A stretch of 39,253 bases of DNA, from positions 1 through 39,253 of the forward strand of contig JADHOX010000009.1 of the NCBI GenBank assembly GCA_016778805.1. The letters are read 5' to 3'. The notes beneath the pieces are model-generated. The model searched no databases, was not told the DNA's origin, and worked only from the letters and a program-made list of their open reading frames with translations. Below, in pieces: positions 1 to 9,075 of this stretch (the stretch's first letter is position 1; each line of letters starts with the position of its first letter). The position numbers and the translations under genes are program-made. Origin of the DNA: Rickettsiales bacterium (GTDB lineage: Bacteria; Pseudomonadota; Alphaproteobacteria; Rickettsiales; JABIRX01).

Positions 1-587
1 ACAATTCAAATAAAAACCAAATAAATGACTTAAATCTAATTTGCTTGGAATGCAGAGATTTAAATAAAAATAGCCTTGTTATTGCTAAAAATGCTGAACT
101 GAAAAATAATGAATTAATATTATATGAAGCACAAATTAACCAATTAGATAAATTACCTTTATTTAAATCTGAATTTAAAATTAATTTTAACATTGACCAT
201 AAAATCTTTTATACAATTTTAAAACAAAATGATAAGGAAAAATATAGTATCATTGAACTTTATCAACTCATTAAAAATGCCAAATCAAGCGGTATTAAGA
301 CAGACAAATATGAAATTAAACTTCATAAATATTTTTCCAATCCACTATTATTCCTATCTTCTCTTTTTATTGCTGCATTACTTAGTCAGTTTAGGCCAAG
401 AGAACATAGAATTTTGAGATATTTAATTATTGGTCTGCTTATCAATTTCACAGTATATTTCACCGACGCTTTTCTTTCATCAGTAGTTTTCAATATTTAC
501 CAGAATATAATCCTTATTGTTTATCTTCCAAAAATAATTTTATTGTTAATTTTTTATCATTATCTAAAAAAGAGAATTTCATTATAA
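1..587 (+). CDS. LptF/LptG family LPS-export permease, C-terminal part
   Basis: The reading frame is open from the left edge (first full codon at position 3) to the stop at 585-587, so this is the last ~194 residues of a longer protein. It has a soluble periplasmic part, then KYEIKLHKYFSNPLLFLSSL, where the first of three C-terminal membrane helices begins, then two more helices and a basic end (HYLKKR). This is the C-terminal layout of the YjgP/YjgQ permeases LptF and LptG, which with LptB extract lipopolysaccharide from the inner membrane and pass it to LptC/LptA. The short tail after the last helix fits LptG slightly better, but the N-terminal half is missing, so F and G are not separable here. 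A TTG at 45 could be taken as a start but is internal. Confidence 0.82.
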   Translation, partial: NSNKNQINDLNLICLECRDLNKNSLVIAKNAELKNNELILYEAQINQLDKLPLFKSEFKINFNIDHKIFYTILKQNDKEKYSIIELYQLIKNAKSSGIKTDKYEIKLHKYFSNPLLFLSSLFIAALLSQFRPREHRILRYLIIGLLINFTVYFTDAFLSSVVFNIYQNIILIVYLPKIILLLIFYHYLKKRISL

Positions 588-639
588 GAAAAAAATTTTT
601 TCTAGTGTAAAATTACTTAAATTAGGTTAAGATTAAATT

Positions 640-2280
640 ATGCTTTTTTTATCTAATTTTTTTATATTGTTATCGCTTATTTTCTCAGTTTTACTTGGCT
701 ACCAGATAACCTCAGCTAGTAATACCGATCAAAATATTGTGATTGCATCCAATGAAGATGATTCAGATACTGATATTAGTATTTACCCTAAAATTGAGGA
801 TTTGCACGATCTTCAAATAGATTTTCAGGATAATGATTCAGATAATGAAGACAAAAAACAAGATAATGATAATACTCAACCGTCTACTCTAGAGCCACAA
901 GATCAAGAAATCGAAAATTTAGATGTGGATAATTCAAAAGTTCATAACAATAAATCCACTGACAAGGAAACCGAAAAATCTGAAGAAAAAATAGAGGATG
1001 ACTCAGAAAGCCTTTTAGATAAATTAGAAGCTCAAGAACAAGAAATTAAAAATCTAAGTGAAAGCAAATTTTTAGAAAAACAATATGAGCACTTTATTAA
1101 CGAAGATGCTTTAAAAGCTCATGAAGCTGATGCTAATAAAGAAGCAGACAAAGAAGACAAAACGTTACAAGATTCTGTAACAACTATATCTCAAGATTCC
1201 GCTACGAATAATTCAAAGAATGACAAAATAGTTGATATCAATGAAGCTGATAAAGAAGACAAAACGTCACAAGATTCTATAACAACTATATCTCAAGATT
1301 CCGCTACGAATAATTCGAAGAATGACAAAATAGTTGATATCAATGAAGCTGATAAAGAAGATAAAACGTCACAAGATTCTGTAACAACTATATCTCAAGA
1401 TTCCGCTACGAATAATTCGAAGAATGACAAAATAGTTGATATCAATGAAGCTGATAAAGAAGATAAAACGTCACAAGATTCTGCTACCAATAATACTAAT
1501 GATGACAAAATAGCTGATATTAAAGATAATAATGAAATATTAACGTTCCAAGACGTAGAAGCATCACAAGAAATTACCGAGGAGAAAACTAATTCACAAA
1601 AACGTGAAAACTCAGATACTAAAATTTCTTCAGATGAGGCCAGTACAAAAGTAAAAATCAGTAATATTGAGAATAATAAGGTTAATTCTGATACAGCTGT
1701 TTCTGAAATTGCAATTGATAAGTCTACAGTATCAGATATTATGAAAAATACTAATAAACCGAAATCTGTTCTTGCCAAAATTAAACCAAAATCAAAACCT
1801 GTAGAAAATCCTTTCTTAGTTCAAGGTGCAGCTTTTTTTAATAATGCAATTTATCAACCACCAAACCAACATATTAGTGAGCCAACATTTTTAGAAGAAT
1901 ATTACCAACTATTATTTGCTTCAATAAAAAGCAGCAACTTGAATGGCATTACCGCGATTACAAATAAGATTGGTCCTAATTATAACATCTTCATAAATAA
2001 CCTTTCGCCATTAACTTATGCAATTATTAATAATAACAACCCATATGTTATAAGAGAAATGCTTTCATTAGGATATGACCCTAATACTATTGATTTAAAC
2101 AATAAATCACCTTTATATTATGCTGTTGAATTCAAAAAATACGACTTTGCAATCGAATTATTATTATGGGGTGCAAACCCTAATTTTAGTGCCAGAAACG
2201 AAGTCACTCCATATGATTTAGCTATGCATAATGACGACACATTAATGCTAGATATTCTTCAAAGAGCCCAAATTAATTAA
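640..2280 (+). CDS. Ankyrin-repeat protein with signal anchor and acidic tandem-repeat region
   Basis: This 546-residue protein starts with a hydrophobic segment (residues 1-27, ending QITSASN) that can act as a signal peptide or membrane anchor. Residues ~30-390 are very rich in D, E, N, K, S and T and are probably disordered; they include three full 34-residue repeats beginning EADKEDKT and one shortened copy. The C-terminal ~110 residues hold two or three ankyrin repeats, seen in SPLTYAIINNNNPYVIREML, GYDPNTIDLNNKSPLYYAVE and GANPNFSARNEVTPYDLAMH. The layout suggests an exported protein with a flexible stalk and a C-terminal binding module outside the cytoplasm. Ankyrin repeats bind proteins and often occur in secreted proteins of intracellular bacteria, but no partner can be named. 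Its end overlaps the convergent gene at 2273 by 8 nt. No clear Shine-Dalgarno sequence is seen. Confidence 0.85.
   Translation: MLFLSNFFILLSLIFSVLLGYQITSASNTDQNIVIASNEDDSDTDISIYPKIEDLHDLQIDFQDNDSDNEDKKQDNDNTQPSTLEPQDQEIENLDVDNSKVHNNKSTDKETEKSEEKIEDDSESLLDKLEAQEQEIKNLSESKFLEKQYEHFINEDALKAHEADANKEADKEDKTLQDSVTTISQDSATNNSKNDKIVDINEADKEDKTSQDSITTISQDSATNNSKNDKIVDINEADKEDKTSQDSVTTISQDSATNNSKNDKIVDINEADKEDKTSQDSATNNTNDDKIADIKDNNEILTFQDVEASQEITEEKTNSQKRENSDTKISSDEASTKVKISNIENNKVNSDTAVSEIAIDKSTVSDIMKNTNKPKSVLAKIKPKSKPVENPFLVQGAAFFNNAIYQPPNQHISEPTFLEEYYQLLFASIKSSNLNGITAITNKIGPNYNIFINNLSPLTYAIINNNNPYVIREMLSLGYDPNTIDLNNKSPLYYAVEFKKYDFAIELLLWGANPNFSARNEVTPYDLAMHNDDTLMLDILQRAQIN
1141..1524 (+). repeat. 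102-bp tandem repeat inside the ankyrin protein gene
   Basis: Three full 102-bp units start at 1141, 1243 and 1345. A fourth copy at 1447-1524 lacks 24 bp (the codons for VTTISQDS or its equivalent). Each full unit encodes 34 residues beginning EADKEDKT and ending IVDIN. The copies are almost identical at the DNA level, so they probably arose by recent duplication and may vary in number between strains. Confidence 0.95.
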
Positions 2281-3007
2281 ATTTCTTAATATATTTATTT
2301 GATTTTTTTATAATCAAATAGCCAAATAGAATAAAGGCAGCAAAAATCATAACCTTTTCAAAGAAAAGTTTTAAAAATTTTATTTGTAAATATTCTGATT
2401 TATAACCAACTAATAATGTAAAAGGTAGATTTTCCAATTTCCTAACATGATAAAAGTAGTTATCTTGAAATTTAATGGCGTTATTTAAAAGACTATAGCT
2501 TTCTATCTCAAGCTTTTCTGTATCAGTCAAAAGGAGTTCAACGCTATTACTATCAATGATATTTTGATTACTATCTAACAAAACAAATGTAACATTTTCA
2601 TCTAATCCAAGAAATAATTGATCTATAAAATCTCTGACTTTTATTGAAGACTGGAATATTTGCTGCTTAGATTCAACATCTCTAGTAATTAATTTAATTG
2701 GTAAAATTTTTTCTTTAAGAACATTATCAACTTTAGGGTCAAAAAGTTTAAGCTCATCATTCTTGTAATTACTACCTACAATTTGTTTGACATAATTTTC
2801 ATTATATAGATCGGTTTTTACCGCTTTAGAAATATGTGATATCTCATTAACAAGCATATTAGCATTAAACCGTAAATGAGTTATTAAATCGTCCTTTTGC
2901 TTCTTATAAGTACAAAAAATTTGACACCAGTACCAAACTGAAAACAAAAAAATAGATAAAATAAAAACACTATTAATTGGGTTGGCGCTGTTTTTACTGT
3001 AAATCAT
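2273..3007 (-). CDS. Two-helix membrane protein with a periplasmic sensor-like domain, unknown
   Basis: I do not recognise this ~244-residue protein. It has an N-terminal membrane helix (SVFILSIFLFSVWYWC), a soluble section of about 170 residues and a C-terminal helix (KVMIFAAFILFGYLII) followed by a short lysine-rich tail. This is the architecture of the sensory front end of a membrane receptor, and FVLLDSNQNIIDSNS resembles a strand-turn-strand of a PAS/Cache fold. No kinase, cyclase or chemotaxis output domain follows. The ATG at 3007 is preferred; the frame extends to a TTG at 3034. It lies downstream of prfA on the same strand and its 3' end overlaps the ankyrin gene tail to tail. Confidence 0.7.
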   Translation of the reverse strand: MIYSKNSANPINSVFILSIFLFSVWYWCQIFCTYKKQKDDLITHLRFNANMLVNEISHISKAVKTDLYNENYVKQIVGSNYKNDELKLFDPKVDNVLKEKILPIKLITRDVESKQQIFQSSIKVRDFIDQLFLGLDENVTFVLLDSNQNIIDSNSVELLLTDTEKLEIESYSLLNNAIKFQDNYFYHVRKLENLPFTLLVGYKSEYLQIKFLKLFFEKVMIFAAFILFGYLIIKKSNKYIKKFN

Positions 3008-3088
3008 GTTTAACTCGAAACATAATTTAAGCAAATGACTTTTGAATCACTCATCATTCTCCTCTCTTTAAAACTACTAGTTAGCTCA

Positions 3089-4165
3089 TTATTTTATATT
3101 TGCAAGTTTATTCGCAGCATCCTCAGCAAGAAGTGGATCAACTAAATAATCCAACTCACCATTAATTAGAATTTCATCAATTTTATATAATGTTAAATTA
3201 ATTCTATGATCAGATATTCTACTTTGCGGGAAATTATAAGTTCTTATTCTCTCAGATCTATCCCCAGAGCCAATTTGATTTCTTCTTTCTTCTGAACGTG
3301 ATGAATCTTCAATTTCTTTTTGATGATCATAAAGCCTCGCTTTTAATATACGCATTGCCTTTTCCTTATTTTTGTGCTGTGATTTCTGATCTTGTTGAGA
3401 AACTGTTATTCCTGTTGGTAAGTGAACAATTCGAACAGCAGAATCAGTTGTATTAACGGATTGGCCACCAGGACCACTAGCTCTAAAAATATCAATTCTT
3501 AGATCTTTTTCTGCAATTTTAATATCAATATCTTCAGCCTCAGGAAGAACAGCAACAGTTGCCGCTGAAGTATGAATTCTACCACTTGATTCTGTTTCTG
3601 GAACTCTCTGAACTCTATGAACACCAGATTCAAACTTCAATCTACTAAAAACATCCTTACCAGAAATTGAAATCGTAGCCTCACGTATTCCACCAATTTC
3701 GGTACCGGAAATAGACATAATCTCAAATCGCCAATTTTTAGTTTCAGAGTATTTTTGATACATTTTAAGCAGATCTGAAGCAAATAATGCTGCTTCGCCA
3801 CCACCTGTACCAGCTCTAATTTCTAAAATAGAGTTTTTAGTATCATCTTTATCCTTAGGAATTAAGTGCTTAACTATTAGTGATTCCATTTCAGTTTTTC
3901 GTGACTCTAGCTCTGGTAACTCGTCTTCAGCCAGCATCTTCATTTCTTCGTCTCCATTTTCATCAGAGATAATTTCTTTTAATTCAGAAATTTCATTTAT
4001 TAGCGATTTATAAAGTTTATAATCATCAATAACTGGCTCAAGTTCTGAAAACTCTTTAGATATTTCAATAAATTCTTCACGACCTAATTGGGATGGATCC
4101 TCAAGCTTCGAAGAGAGACGCTGGTAATTTGTATAGATTTGCTCTAATTTTTCTAAAATATCCAT
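3089..4165 (-). CDS. prfA: Peptide chain release factor 1
   Basis: This 358-residue protein is full length for RF1, which reads UAA and UAG and triggers hydrolysis of the finished peptidyl-tRNA on the ribosome. The catalytic GGQ lies at residues 233-235 in GPGGQSVNTTDSAVR. The codon-recognition tripeptide is PET (189-191), occupying the PxT position of RF1 rather than the SPF of RF2. The context VHRVQRVP and GRIHTSAATVAVLPE is strongly conserved in RF1. The GGQ glutamine is normally methylated by PrmC, whose gene often follows prfA but is not present here. yciB lies 15 nt upstream on the same strand, so the two are probably co-transcribed. Confidence 0.98.
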   Translation of the reverse strand: MDILEKLEQIYTNYQRLSSKLEDPSQLGREEFIEISKEFSELEPVIDDYKLYKSLINEISELKEIISDENGDEEMKMLAEDELPELESRKTEMESLIVKHLIPKDKDDTKNSILEIRAGTGGGEAALFASDLLKMYQKYSETKNWRFEIMSISGTEIGGIREATISISGKDVFSRLKFESGVHRVQRVPETESSGRIHTSAATVAVLPEAEDIDIKIAEKDLRIDIFRASGPGGQSVNTTDSAVRIVHLPTGITVSQQDQKSQHKNKEKAMRILKARLYDHQKEIEDSSRSEERRNQIGSGDRSERIRTYNFPQSRISDHRINLTLYKIDEILINGELDYLVDPLLAEDAANKLANIK

Positions 4166-4180
4166 TTGAAAGAACTTTAT

Positions 4181-4714
4181 TTAACTTTGAGTTGAATTAG
4201 TGTGTTTTGTTATGAATGGCATTTGCGAGATAATGAATATCATTGAAATAGTCATCATACCAAATACCTTAAAATTTACCCAGAAATCTTCAGAAAAATT
4301 TCGCCAGATAACTTCGTTAATGATAGCTAATACAAAAAAGAAATATGCGTATCTTTTTGATAATATCAGCCATGCCTGATCTGACATTTTTAATGTTTTG
4401 TCGAGAAATAGCTTCAAAAGAGGCTTTTGATTATAGTTACCAATTAACAATGCCCCTGCAAATAATATATTAATAATCGTCGGTTTAATTTTTATAAAAA
4501 CCGGATCATCAAATAATATTGTCAAACCACCAAACAAAACGACAATCAATGATGATATTAAAGGTACTTTAGCTACTTTTTTTTCTTTATAATACATAAA
4601 TAAAACTGCCAAAACTGATAATATTACAAGAACTATAGTAGCATCAATTAACCCTTTTAATTTATATGTTATTAGGAATCCAAGTAATGGAATAAAATCT
4701 ATTATTGAGTTCAT
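4181..4714 (-). CDS. yciB: YciB family inner-membrane septation protein
   Basis: This 177-residue protein has five or six hydrophobic segments. It carries the family hallmarks: an N-terminal DFIPLLGFLITYKL segment, the central SKRYAYFFFVLAIINE, and EDFWVNFKVFG near the end. YciB (formerly IspZ or intracellular septation protein A) is an inner-membrane protein linked to cell-envelope synthesis and elongation or division; its biochemical activity is not settled. Its ATG overlaps the stop of the upstream DUF1189-like gene as ATGA, which suggests translational coupling. Length and motifs look intact. Confidence 0.9.
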   Translation of the reverse strand: MNSIIDFIPLLGFLITYKLKGLIDATIVLVILSVLAVLFMYYKEKKVAKVPLISSLIVVLFGGLTILFDDPVFIKIKPTIINILFAGALLIGNYNQKPLLKLFLDKTLKMSDQAWLILSKRYAYFFFVLAIINEVIWRNFSEDFWVNFKVFGMMTISMIFIISQMPFITKHTNSTQS

Positions 4715-5601
4715 TTCTTTATTTTAACAATTGAATTAGCGGCAAATCTTACAAAATAAGTATTTACAGCAATAAACACAACAAAACTATAAGGATATGA
4801 GTTCAATATAAAGGATTGTTTAAAAGTGATTATATTTATTATTTCAAGCAGTAAAAAAGGGATGAAAGCAACCGAAGTTATAGTAAAAATATTTTTATAC
4901 TTAATTTTATATCGACCAAGTATCGTAAGTGTCAAAAACGAAAATATCGTAATTTGTGCAATAAGTACTAAAAAATTGGCGAAAACAAAATAAAACGAAA
5001 TTAAAAAAAGGTATTTTAAATCATATTCTGCAATTAAACTTGTGACAAAATCTCTCAATACTACTGAGCTTACATCAATATCATTAAATTGTTCATAACT
5101 TACAAAGCTATAATTTTCTTTTAAATCACCAAATAACTTATTATTTTCGGGTAAATCAAACAGATTAATTACATAATCTTTAATTTGCTCTTCTTCTAAA
5201 TAAACTCCATTATCAGCAAAAAATATTGCAGATTCTGGCTTAGCAGATTTAGCTTGATTGAATACAACAATGACCTCATCTTTATTGTAATTTCTGATTT
5301 CAATCACCTCTTTAGTTTCAACATCAAATTTACCCTCAGAAATAGAAAATTTAGGTACCTGTTGGATGAAGCTATCTATTTCATTAGAAATTTGGTTATT
5401 TGGATTTACTAGATCAATAGAAAATATCTTCAGATATATTTTAGATAAAGGTACAGAATATGCTAAAAATAAGATCGTAAAAAAACTTAACAATACAAAC
5501 TTGAGTTTATAATCTATGGCCTTGCGATAAAATGACGCCTTAAATAAAGAACCATATACATTTTGTGCTAAAAAAAAAATTATATGGTGCAATTTAGCCA
5601 T
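4711..5601 (-). CDS. DUF1189-like multi-pass membrane protein
   Basis: This 296-residue protein has one N-terminal membrane helix (FVLLSFFTILFLAYSVPLSK), a soluble section of ~140 residues and three or four C-terminal helices. The start pattern SLFKASFYRKAIDYK, the segment VPKFSISEGKF and the overall topology resemble DUF1189 proteins, but the match is from memory of the family pattern and is not certain. Function is unknown. It lies between fabI (20 nt upstream) and yciB (ATGA overlap), so it is probably expressed with them and may act in the envelope. Confidence 0.6.
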   Translation of the reverse strand: MAKLHHIIFFLAQNVYGSLFKASFYRKAIDYKLKFVLLSFFTILFLAYSVPLSKIYLKIFSIDLVNPNNQISNEIDSFIQQVPKFSISEGKFDVETKEVIEIRNYNKDEVIVVFNQAKSAKPESAIFFADNGVYLEEEQIKDYVINLFDLPENNKLFGDLKENYSFVSYEQFNDIDVSSVVLRDFVTSLIAEYDLKYLFLISFYFVFANFLVLIAQITIFSFLTLTILGRYKIKYKNIFTITSVAFIPFLLLEIINIITFKQSFILNSYPYSFVVFIAVNTYFVRFAANSIVKIKK

Positions 5602-5621
5602 AATGACTTTAACAGAAGCTT

Positions 5622-6461
5622 TTATTGATCTTTTACTATAGATATATCTGGAGCATCAATTGCTTTCATTCCAACGACATGAAATCCAGAATCAACATAA
5701 ATAACTTCTCCAGTTACACCAGAACTTAAATCACTTACCATATATAACCCAGATTTTCCAACATCATTTGAAGTAACATTTCTTTTTAATGGCGAATTAT
5801 ACTCATTCCATTTCAACATATATCTAAAATCACCTATACCTGCAGCTGCGAGCGTTCGCATTGGCCCTGCAGAAATTGCATTAACCCTAATATCATCTTT
5901 ACCAAGATCACATGCTAAATACCTAACACTAGCCTCTAATGCAGCCTTAGCAACACCCATTACATTATAATGAGGCATAACTTTTTCAGCACCGTAATAT
6001 GATAAAGTTAATAAGCTTCCACCTTTATTCATTATTTTTGCAGCTCTTTGAGCTATTGCAGTGAATGAATAACAAGAAATTTGCATTGTTTTAGTAAAGT
6101 TTTCCAAAGATGTATTGATGTAGCGACCTTTTAACTCTTCTTTATCAGAGAAAGCAATCGCATGAACAACGAAATCAATCTTACCCCATTCTTTTTCTAA
6201 TGTTTGGAATAATGAATCAATAGATTCATCATCAGTTACGTCACATGGAATTACCAACTTTGATCCAACAGATTCTGCAAGCGGTTCAACTCTTTTTTGC
6301 AAAATTTCACCTTGATAAGAAAATGCTAATTCAGCACCTTGCTGATGCGCAGCAGAAGCTATTGCCCAAGCAATAGATTTATTATTTGCTACACCCATAA
6401 TCAAGCCTTTCTTTCCGGCCATTAAGTTCCCTTTTGGGAAGTTTTCTGCTTCCGTATACAT
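5622..6461 (-). CDS. fabI: Enoyl-[acyl-carrier-protein] reductase, NADH type
   Basis: FabI catalyses the last reduction of each fatty-acid elongation cycle, trans-2-enoyl-ACP to acyl-ACP. This is an SDR-fold protein with the N-terminal nucleotide-binding segment GLIMGVANNKSIAWAIA. The FabI-type catalytic pattern is present in LSYYGAEKVMPHYN and VMGVAKAALEA, giving Tyr155, Tyr165 and Lys172 in this numbering. RVNAISAGPMRTLAAAGI is also typical. The sequence is close to rickettsial FabI as I recall it. The start at 6461 lies 8 nt after the upstream lipoprotein stop. An internal ATG at 6422 (MAGKKGL) has a better Shine-Dalgarno-like AAGGGA upstream and would give 266 residues, so the true start is uncertain. 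FabI is the target of triclosan-class inhibitors. Confidence 0.97.
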   Translation of the reverse strand: MYTEAENFPKGNLMAGKKGLIMGVANNKSIAWAIASAAHQQGAELAFSYQGEILQKRVEPLAESVGSKLVIPCDVTDDESIDSLFQTLEKEWGKIDFVVHAIAFSDKEELKGRYINTSLENFTKTMQISCYSFTAIAQRAAKIMNKGGSLLTLSYYGAEKVMPHYNVMGVAKAALEASVRYLACDLGKDDIRVNAISAGPMRTLAAAGIGDFRYMLKWNEYNSPLKRNVTSNDVGKSGLYMVSDLSSGVTGEVIYVDSGFHVVGMKAIDAPDISIVKDQ

Positions 6462-6469
6462 AATAAAAT

Positions 6470-6925
6470 TTAATTAATTTTTCTTAAAATTCTCCACCCT
6501 TGATCATCTCTACATGAAATTCCATTAACTACAACTTCTGCAACCCTAAAATTTACCTTTTGTGAAAATTCACGACAAAACAATTCAGGGCCGATGATTT
6601 CTATACTATTTATAATTGCAATGTTAATTTGCATTTCAGATTGCTCCAACAAAAAATCTTTGGAACTTTTATTAGGCGCTATTTCAAAGAAACTATTAGC
6701 TTCAATTTCAAAGACATCCAGCTCATCTTGATTAACACCAACAACATTTAGAGAATTTATGAAGTCTTGAAAACTATTAAACTCATAATAATCATAAATA
6801 TTAGCATATGTCTCAATATTTTCTACATTATACTCTTCATCGAATTGAACCTGAGTTTCAACAAGCTCATTATTCGAACTACAAGAAACAATAAATATTA
6901 GGAAAAGATAACAAAAACGTAACAT
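6470..6925 (-). CDS. Small lipoprotein with a 17-kDa-antigen-like C-terminus
   Basis: This ~151-residue protein has a type II signal peptide with lipobox IVSC, so the mature form should begin with a lipidated cysteine. The middle is acidic and not recognisable. The last ~35 residues (CREFSQKVNF, then GISCRDDQGWRIL) recall the C-terminal pattern CRE...V...G...CR..DG.W.I of the RT0821/Lpp0805-type surface domain found in rickettsial 17-kDa antigens. That link is an inference from a short pattern. The ATG at 6925 is chosen; a TTG two codons earlier, preceded by AGG, is an alternative. It lies 32 nt after the AI-2E permease gene and just before fabI. Confidence 0.72.
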   Translation of the reverse strand: MLRFCYLFLIFIVSCSSNNELVETQVQFDEEYNVENIETYANIYDYYEFNSFQDFINSLNVVGVNQDELDVFEIEANSFFEIAPNKSSKDFLLEQSEMQINIAIINSIEIIGPELFCREFSQKVNFRVAEVVVNGISCRDDQGWRILRKIN

Positions 6926-6957
6926 AATCAACTTTTTTACCTGTTTATAATTAATCT

Positions 6958-8001
6958 TTATTTATAGCTACTACTTTTTTTGTATAGTTTAAGAAAATGA
7001 TTTATTAAGACCCATATACTTGCCGTAAATGGAATTGCAAATAATATTCCGACAAAACCAAATAATGTAGCACCAGAAAGAAGCGCAAAAATAATTACTA
7101 CAGGATGCAAACCTACCTTATCACCAACTAATTTAGGAGTTATAAAATTACCCTCAATAAATTGACCAGATAAAAACACCATCATAACAATTGCAACCTG
7201 AGTAATATCAGAATATTGAATATATGCTAAGATTATTCCAATCACCATGCCAATAGCAATTCCAAAATATGGCAAAATTACTAATACTCCGGAAACAATA
7301 CCAAGCAACACACCATAATTGAGGCCAATAAAGCCAAGACCAATAGCATAATAAACACCAAGCATAAAACAAACATTTAATTGCCCACGGATATAACCAG
7401 ATAGGACTCGGTCTATTCTAGCACATAATTTTTTGGTAACTCTTAAATGCTTACGCGGAATATAATCAAAGAAACCTTTAGTTATTCCTTGCCAATCTCT
7501 TAACAAATAAAATGAAACTATTGGGGTAATAATTAACAAAGCAATAACATTAATAAAAGCCAAACTTGATGTTAAAACATTTGATAATACTCCCGTTGAG
7601 ACTTTAATTAAACCTTGGGAGGCTCGATGTAAAACACCTTGATTACCTTCGTAACCTGTAAGGCCAAAACGATTGTAAAAGTTTGCAACATAAGGATCCA
7701 AGTAAGATCTCAAATTACGCAAATAATCAGGCATATCTGATATAAACATTGCTAACTCTTGATATAGGTAAGGTGCTATAACAAATAATACAGATACTAA
7801 TAAGAAAATTAATATTAAAAGTGAAATTATTGCGGCTATAGTTCTGGATGTATAGTTCTCAATATATGAAGTAATAGGGTTTAACAAATATGCTAAAACA
7901 ATACCAGCAATGAAAGGTGATAAAATTGATGAAACGCTATAGCAGAGTATCAAAATTAATAGTAATGCTAGCGGTAAATAAAACTTTGCCCCCAATATCA
8001 T
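6958..8001 (-). CDS. AI-2E family (PerM-like) membrane permease
   Basis: This 347-residue protein has about eight hydrophobic segments. Features of the family are the two N-terminal helices with PFIAGIVLAYLLNP between them, the amphipathic central section, SGYIRGQLNVCFMLG, the conserved GVLVILPYFG and the C-terminal QFIEGNFITPKLVGDKVGLH. Members include TqsA (AI-2 export) and proposed Na+/H+ antiporters, so the substrate cannot be assigned. Its ATG follows directly on the stop of the DUF2066 gene (TAG then ATG), an arrangement often seen in alphaproteobacteria that suggests a shared transcript. Confidence 0.92.
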   Translation of the reverse strand: MILGAKFYLPLALLLILILCYSVSSILSPFIAGIVLAYLLNPITSYIENYTSRTIAAIISLLILIFLLVSVLFVIAPYLYQELAMFISDMPDYLRNLRSYLDPYVANFYNRFGLTGYEGNQGVLHRASQGLIKVSTGVLSNVLTSSLAFINVIALLIITPIVSFYLLRDWQGITKGFFDYIPRKHLRVTKKLCARIDRVLSGYIRGQLNVCFMLGVYYAIGLGFIGLNYGVLLGIVSGVLVILPYFGIAIGMVIGIILAYIQYSDITQVAIVMMVFLSGQFIEGNFITPKLVGDKVGLHPVVIIFALLSGATLFGFVGILFAIPFTASIWVLINHFLKLYKKSSSYK

Positions 8002-9075
8002 CTAATCTTTCCCAATGATGAACAAATTATCACCATCTCTCGATATTGCAAAATTCTCAGCCTTTAAACTTTCAACTAGATCTAAAGGAGATTGCTCAAA
8101 GGCTAATCTAAATCCAGCATAACGAGTTGACAATGAAACCAAACTCCAAGAATCAATAAAGTTAAAACCTGCAAGCTCTGCATTTATATTATGGATATCG
8201 ATTGGTTTATTGATTTTAAACACCACCATTTGATAATTTTTTTGTGCAGAGAATGAAAGAGTTGAAAATTTAATCCAGGCTTCATCTAATTTCTTAACTA
8301 ATAAATTAGCATAATCTTGCAGATTAACTCTTAGCGAATCATCAATATTTAGCGACTTCTCTGCTAAAAGGGTTGTATTATTGACTCCAAGCTCTCCTAA
8401 ATGAAGAGAAAGACTAGCATCTGAATAATCCTGATTATAATCATAAAAAATTGTTGCAACGATAATTTTATCTACGCCATAATTTTGTTTCAACTGCTTA
8501 ATGCTTTCTTCACTGTAATTAGCAAAATTCTCAACAACAAAATTTTCTAAATCATCAATGTCACCGGATGGAATTCTAACATCTAAAATTGTAACAGGAT
8601 CAATCTCAGTTAGAGCTGATTTCCATATGTTACCATATTGCCAAAGTTTGAAAAAGCCATTTTCATTTAACACAGGAATCACCAAAACAGAGGGCACCGT
8701 TTTTGTTGCATCAGCAATTTTATTATCTAAATAATAAGTAGTATAGTTTTGATTAAAATGGACAGTAAAATTTGCAGCATAATTTTGGTTAGTTATTGAC
8801 TCATCTTTTATTTCAATTGACTCTATTAATGTTTCAATCTCTATAGGGTCTACTTGTATTTGAAAATCATTCCCAATTAACCTACCAACAAGAATTCTAA
8901 AAGCGTTCTCTTGAGCAGCCGCTACAGCCTTCTGCCTAGCTTCAGTTGAATTAGATCCAACCTCAGATATTTGAACTCCATAAATTATAAAATCTTCTTT
9001 GGTTTTCTCAGTTGCTAGGGCAAAATTATAAGAAATAAAGAAGGAACAAATAATCGTTAATATAAAATTTCTCAT
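8002..9075 (-). CDS. DUF2066 family exported protein
   Basis: This 357-residue protein has an N-terminal signal peptide (MRNFILTIICSFFISYNFAL, probable cleavage after ALA). The DUF2066 hallmark follows: YGVQISEVGSNSTEARQKA, then AAQENAFRILVGRLI. These proteins are periplasmic or membrane-attached and have no established function. The start ATG overlaps the ybgC stop (ATGA), and the stop abuts the AI-2E permease start, so the three genes probably form one translation-coupled unit. Confidence 0.85.
   Translation of the reverse strand: MRNFILTIICSFFISYNFALATEKTKEDFIIYGVQISEVGSNSTEARQKAVAAAQENAFRILVGRLIGNDFQIQVDPIEIETLIESIEIKDESITNQNYAANFTVHFNQNYTTYYLDNKIADATKTVPSVLVIPVLNENGFFKLWQYGNIWKSALTEIDPVTILDVRIPSGDIDDLENFVVENFANYSEESIKQLKQNYGVDKIIVATIFYDYNQDYSDASLSLHLGELGVNNTTLLAEKSLNIDDSLRVNLQDYANLLVKKLDEAWIKFSTLSFSAQKNYQMVVFKINKPIDIHNINAELAGFNFIDSWSLVSLSTRYAGFRLAFEQSPLDLVESLKAENFAISRDGDNLFIIGKD

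Noticed and set aside
587-603. Palindrome agaaaaaaattttttct just after the lptF/G-type gene, possible terminator
   Set aside because: It consists almost only of an A run against a T run with no real loop; such stretches are expected by chance in this base composition.
1395-1778. 127-residue open frame on the minus strand inside the ankyrin protein gene
   Set aside because: It is the reverse shadow of the repetitive coding region, has no start signal, and its Ser/Leu-rich composition follows from the opposite strand.
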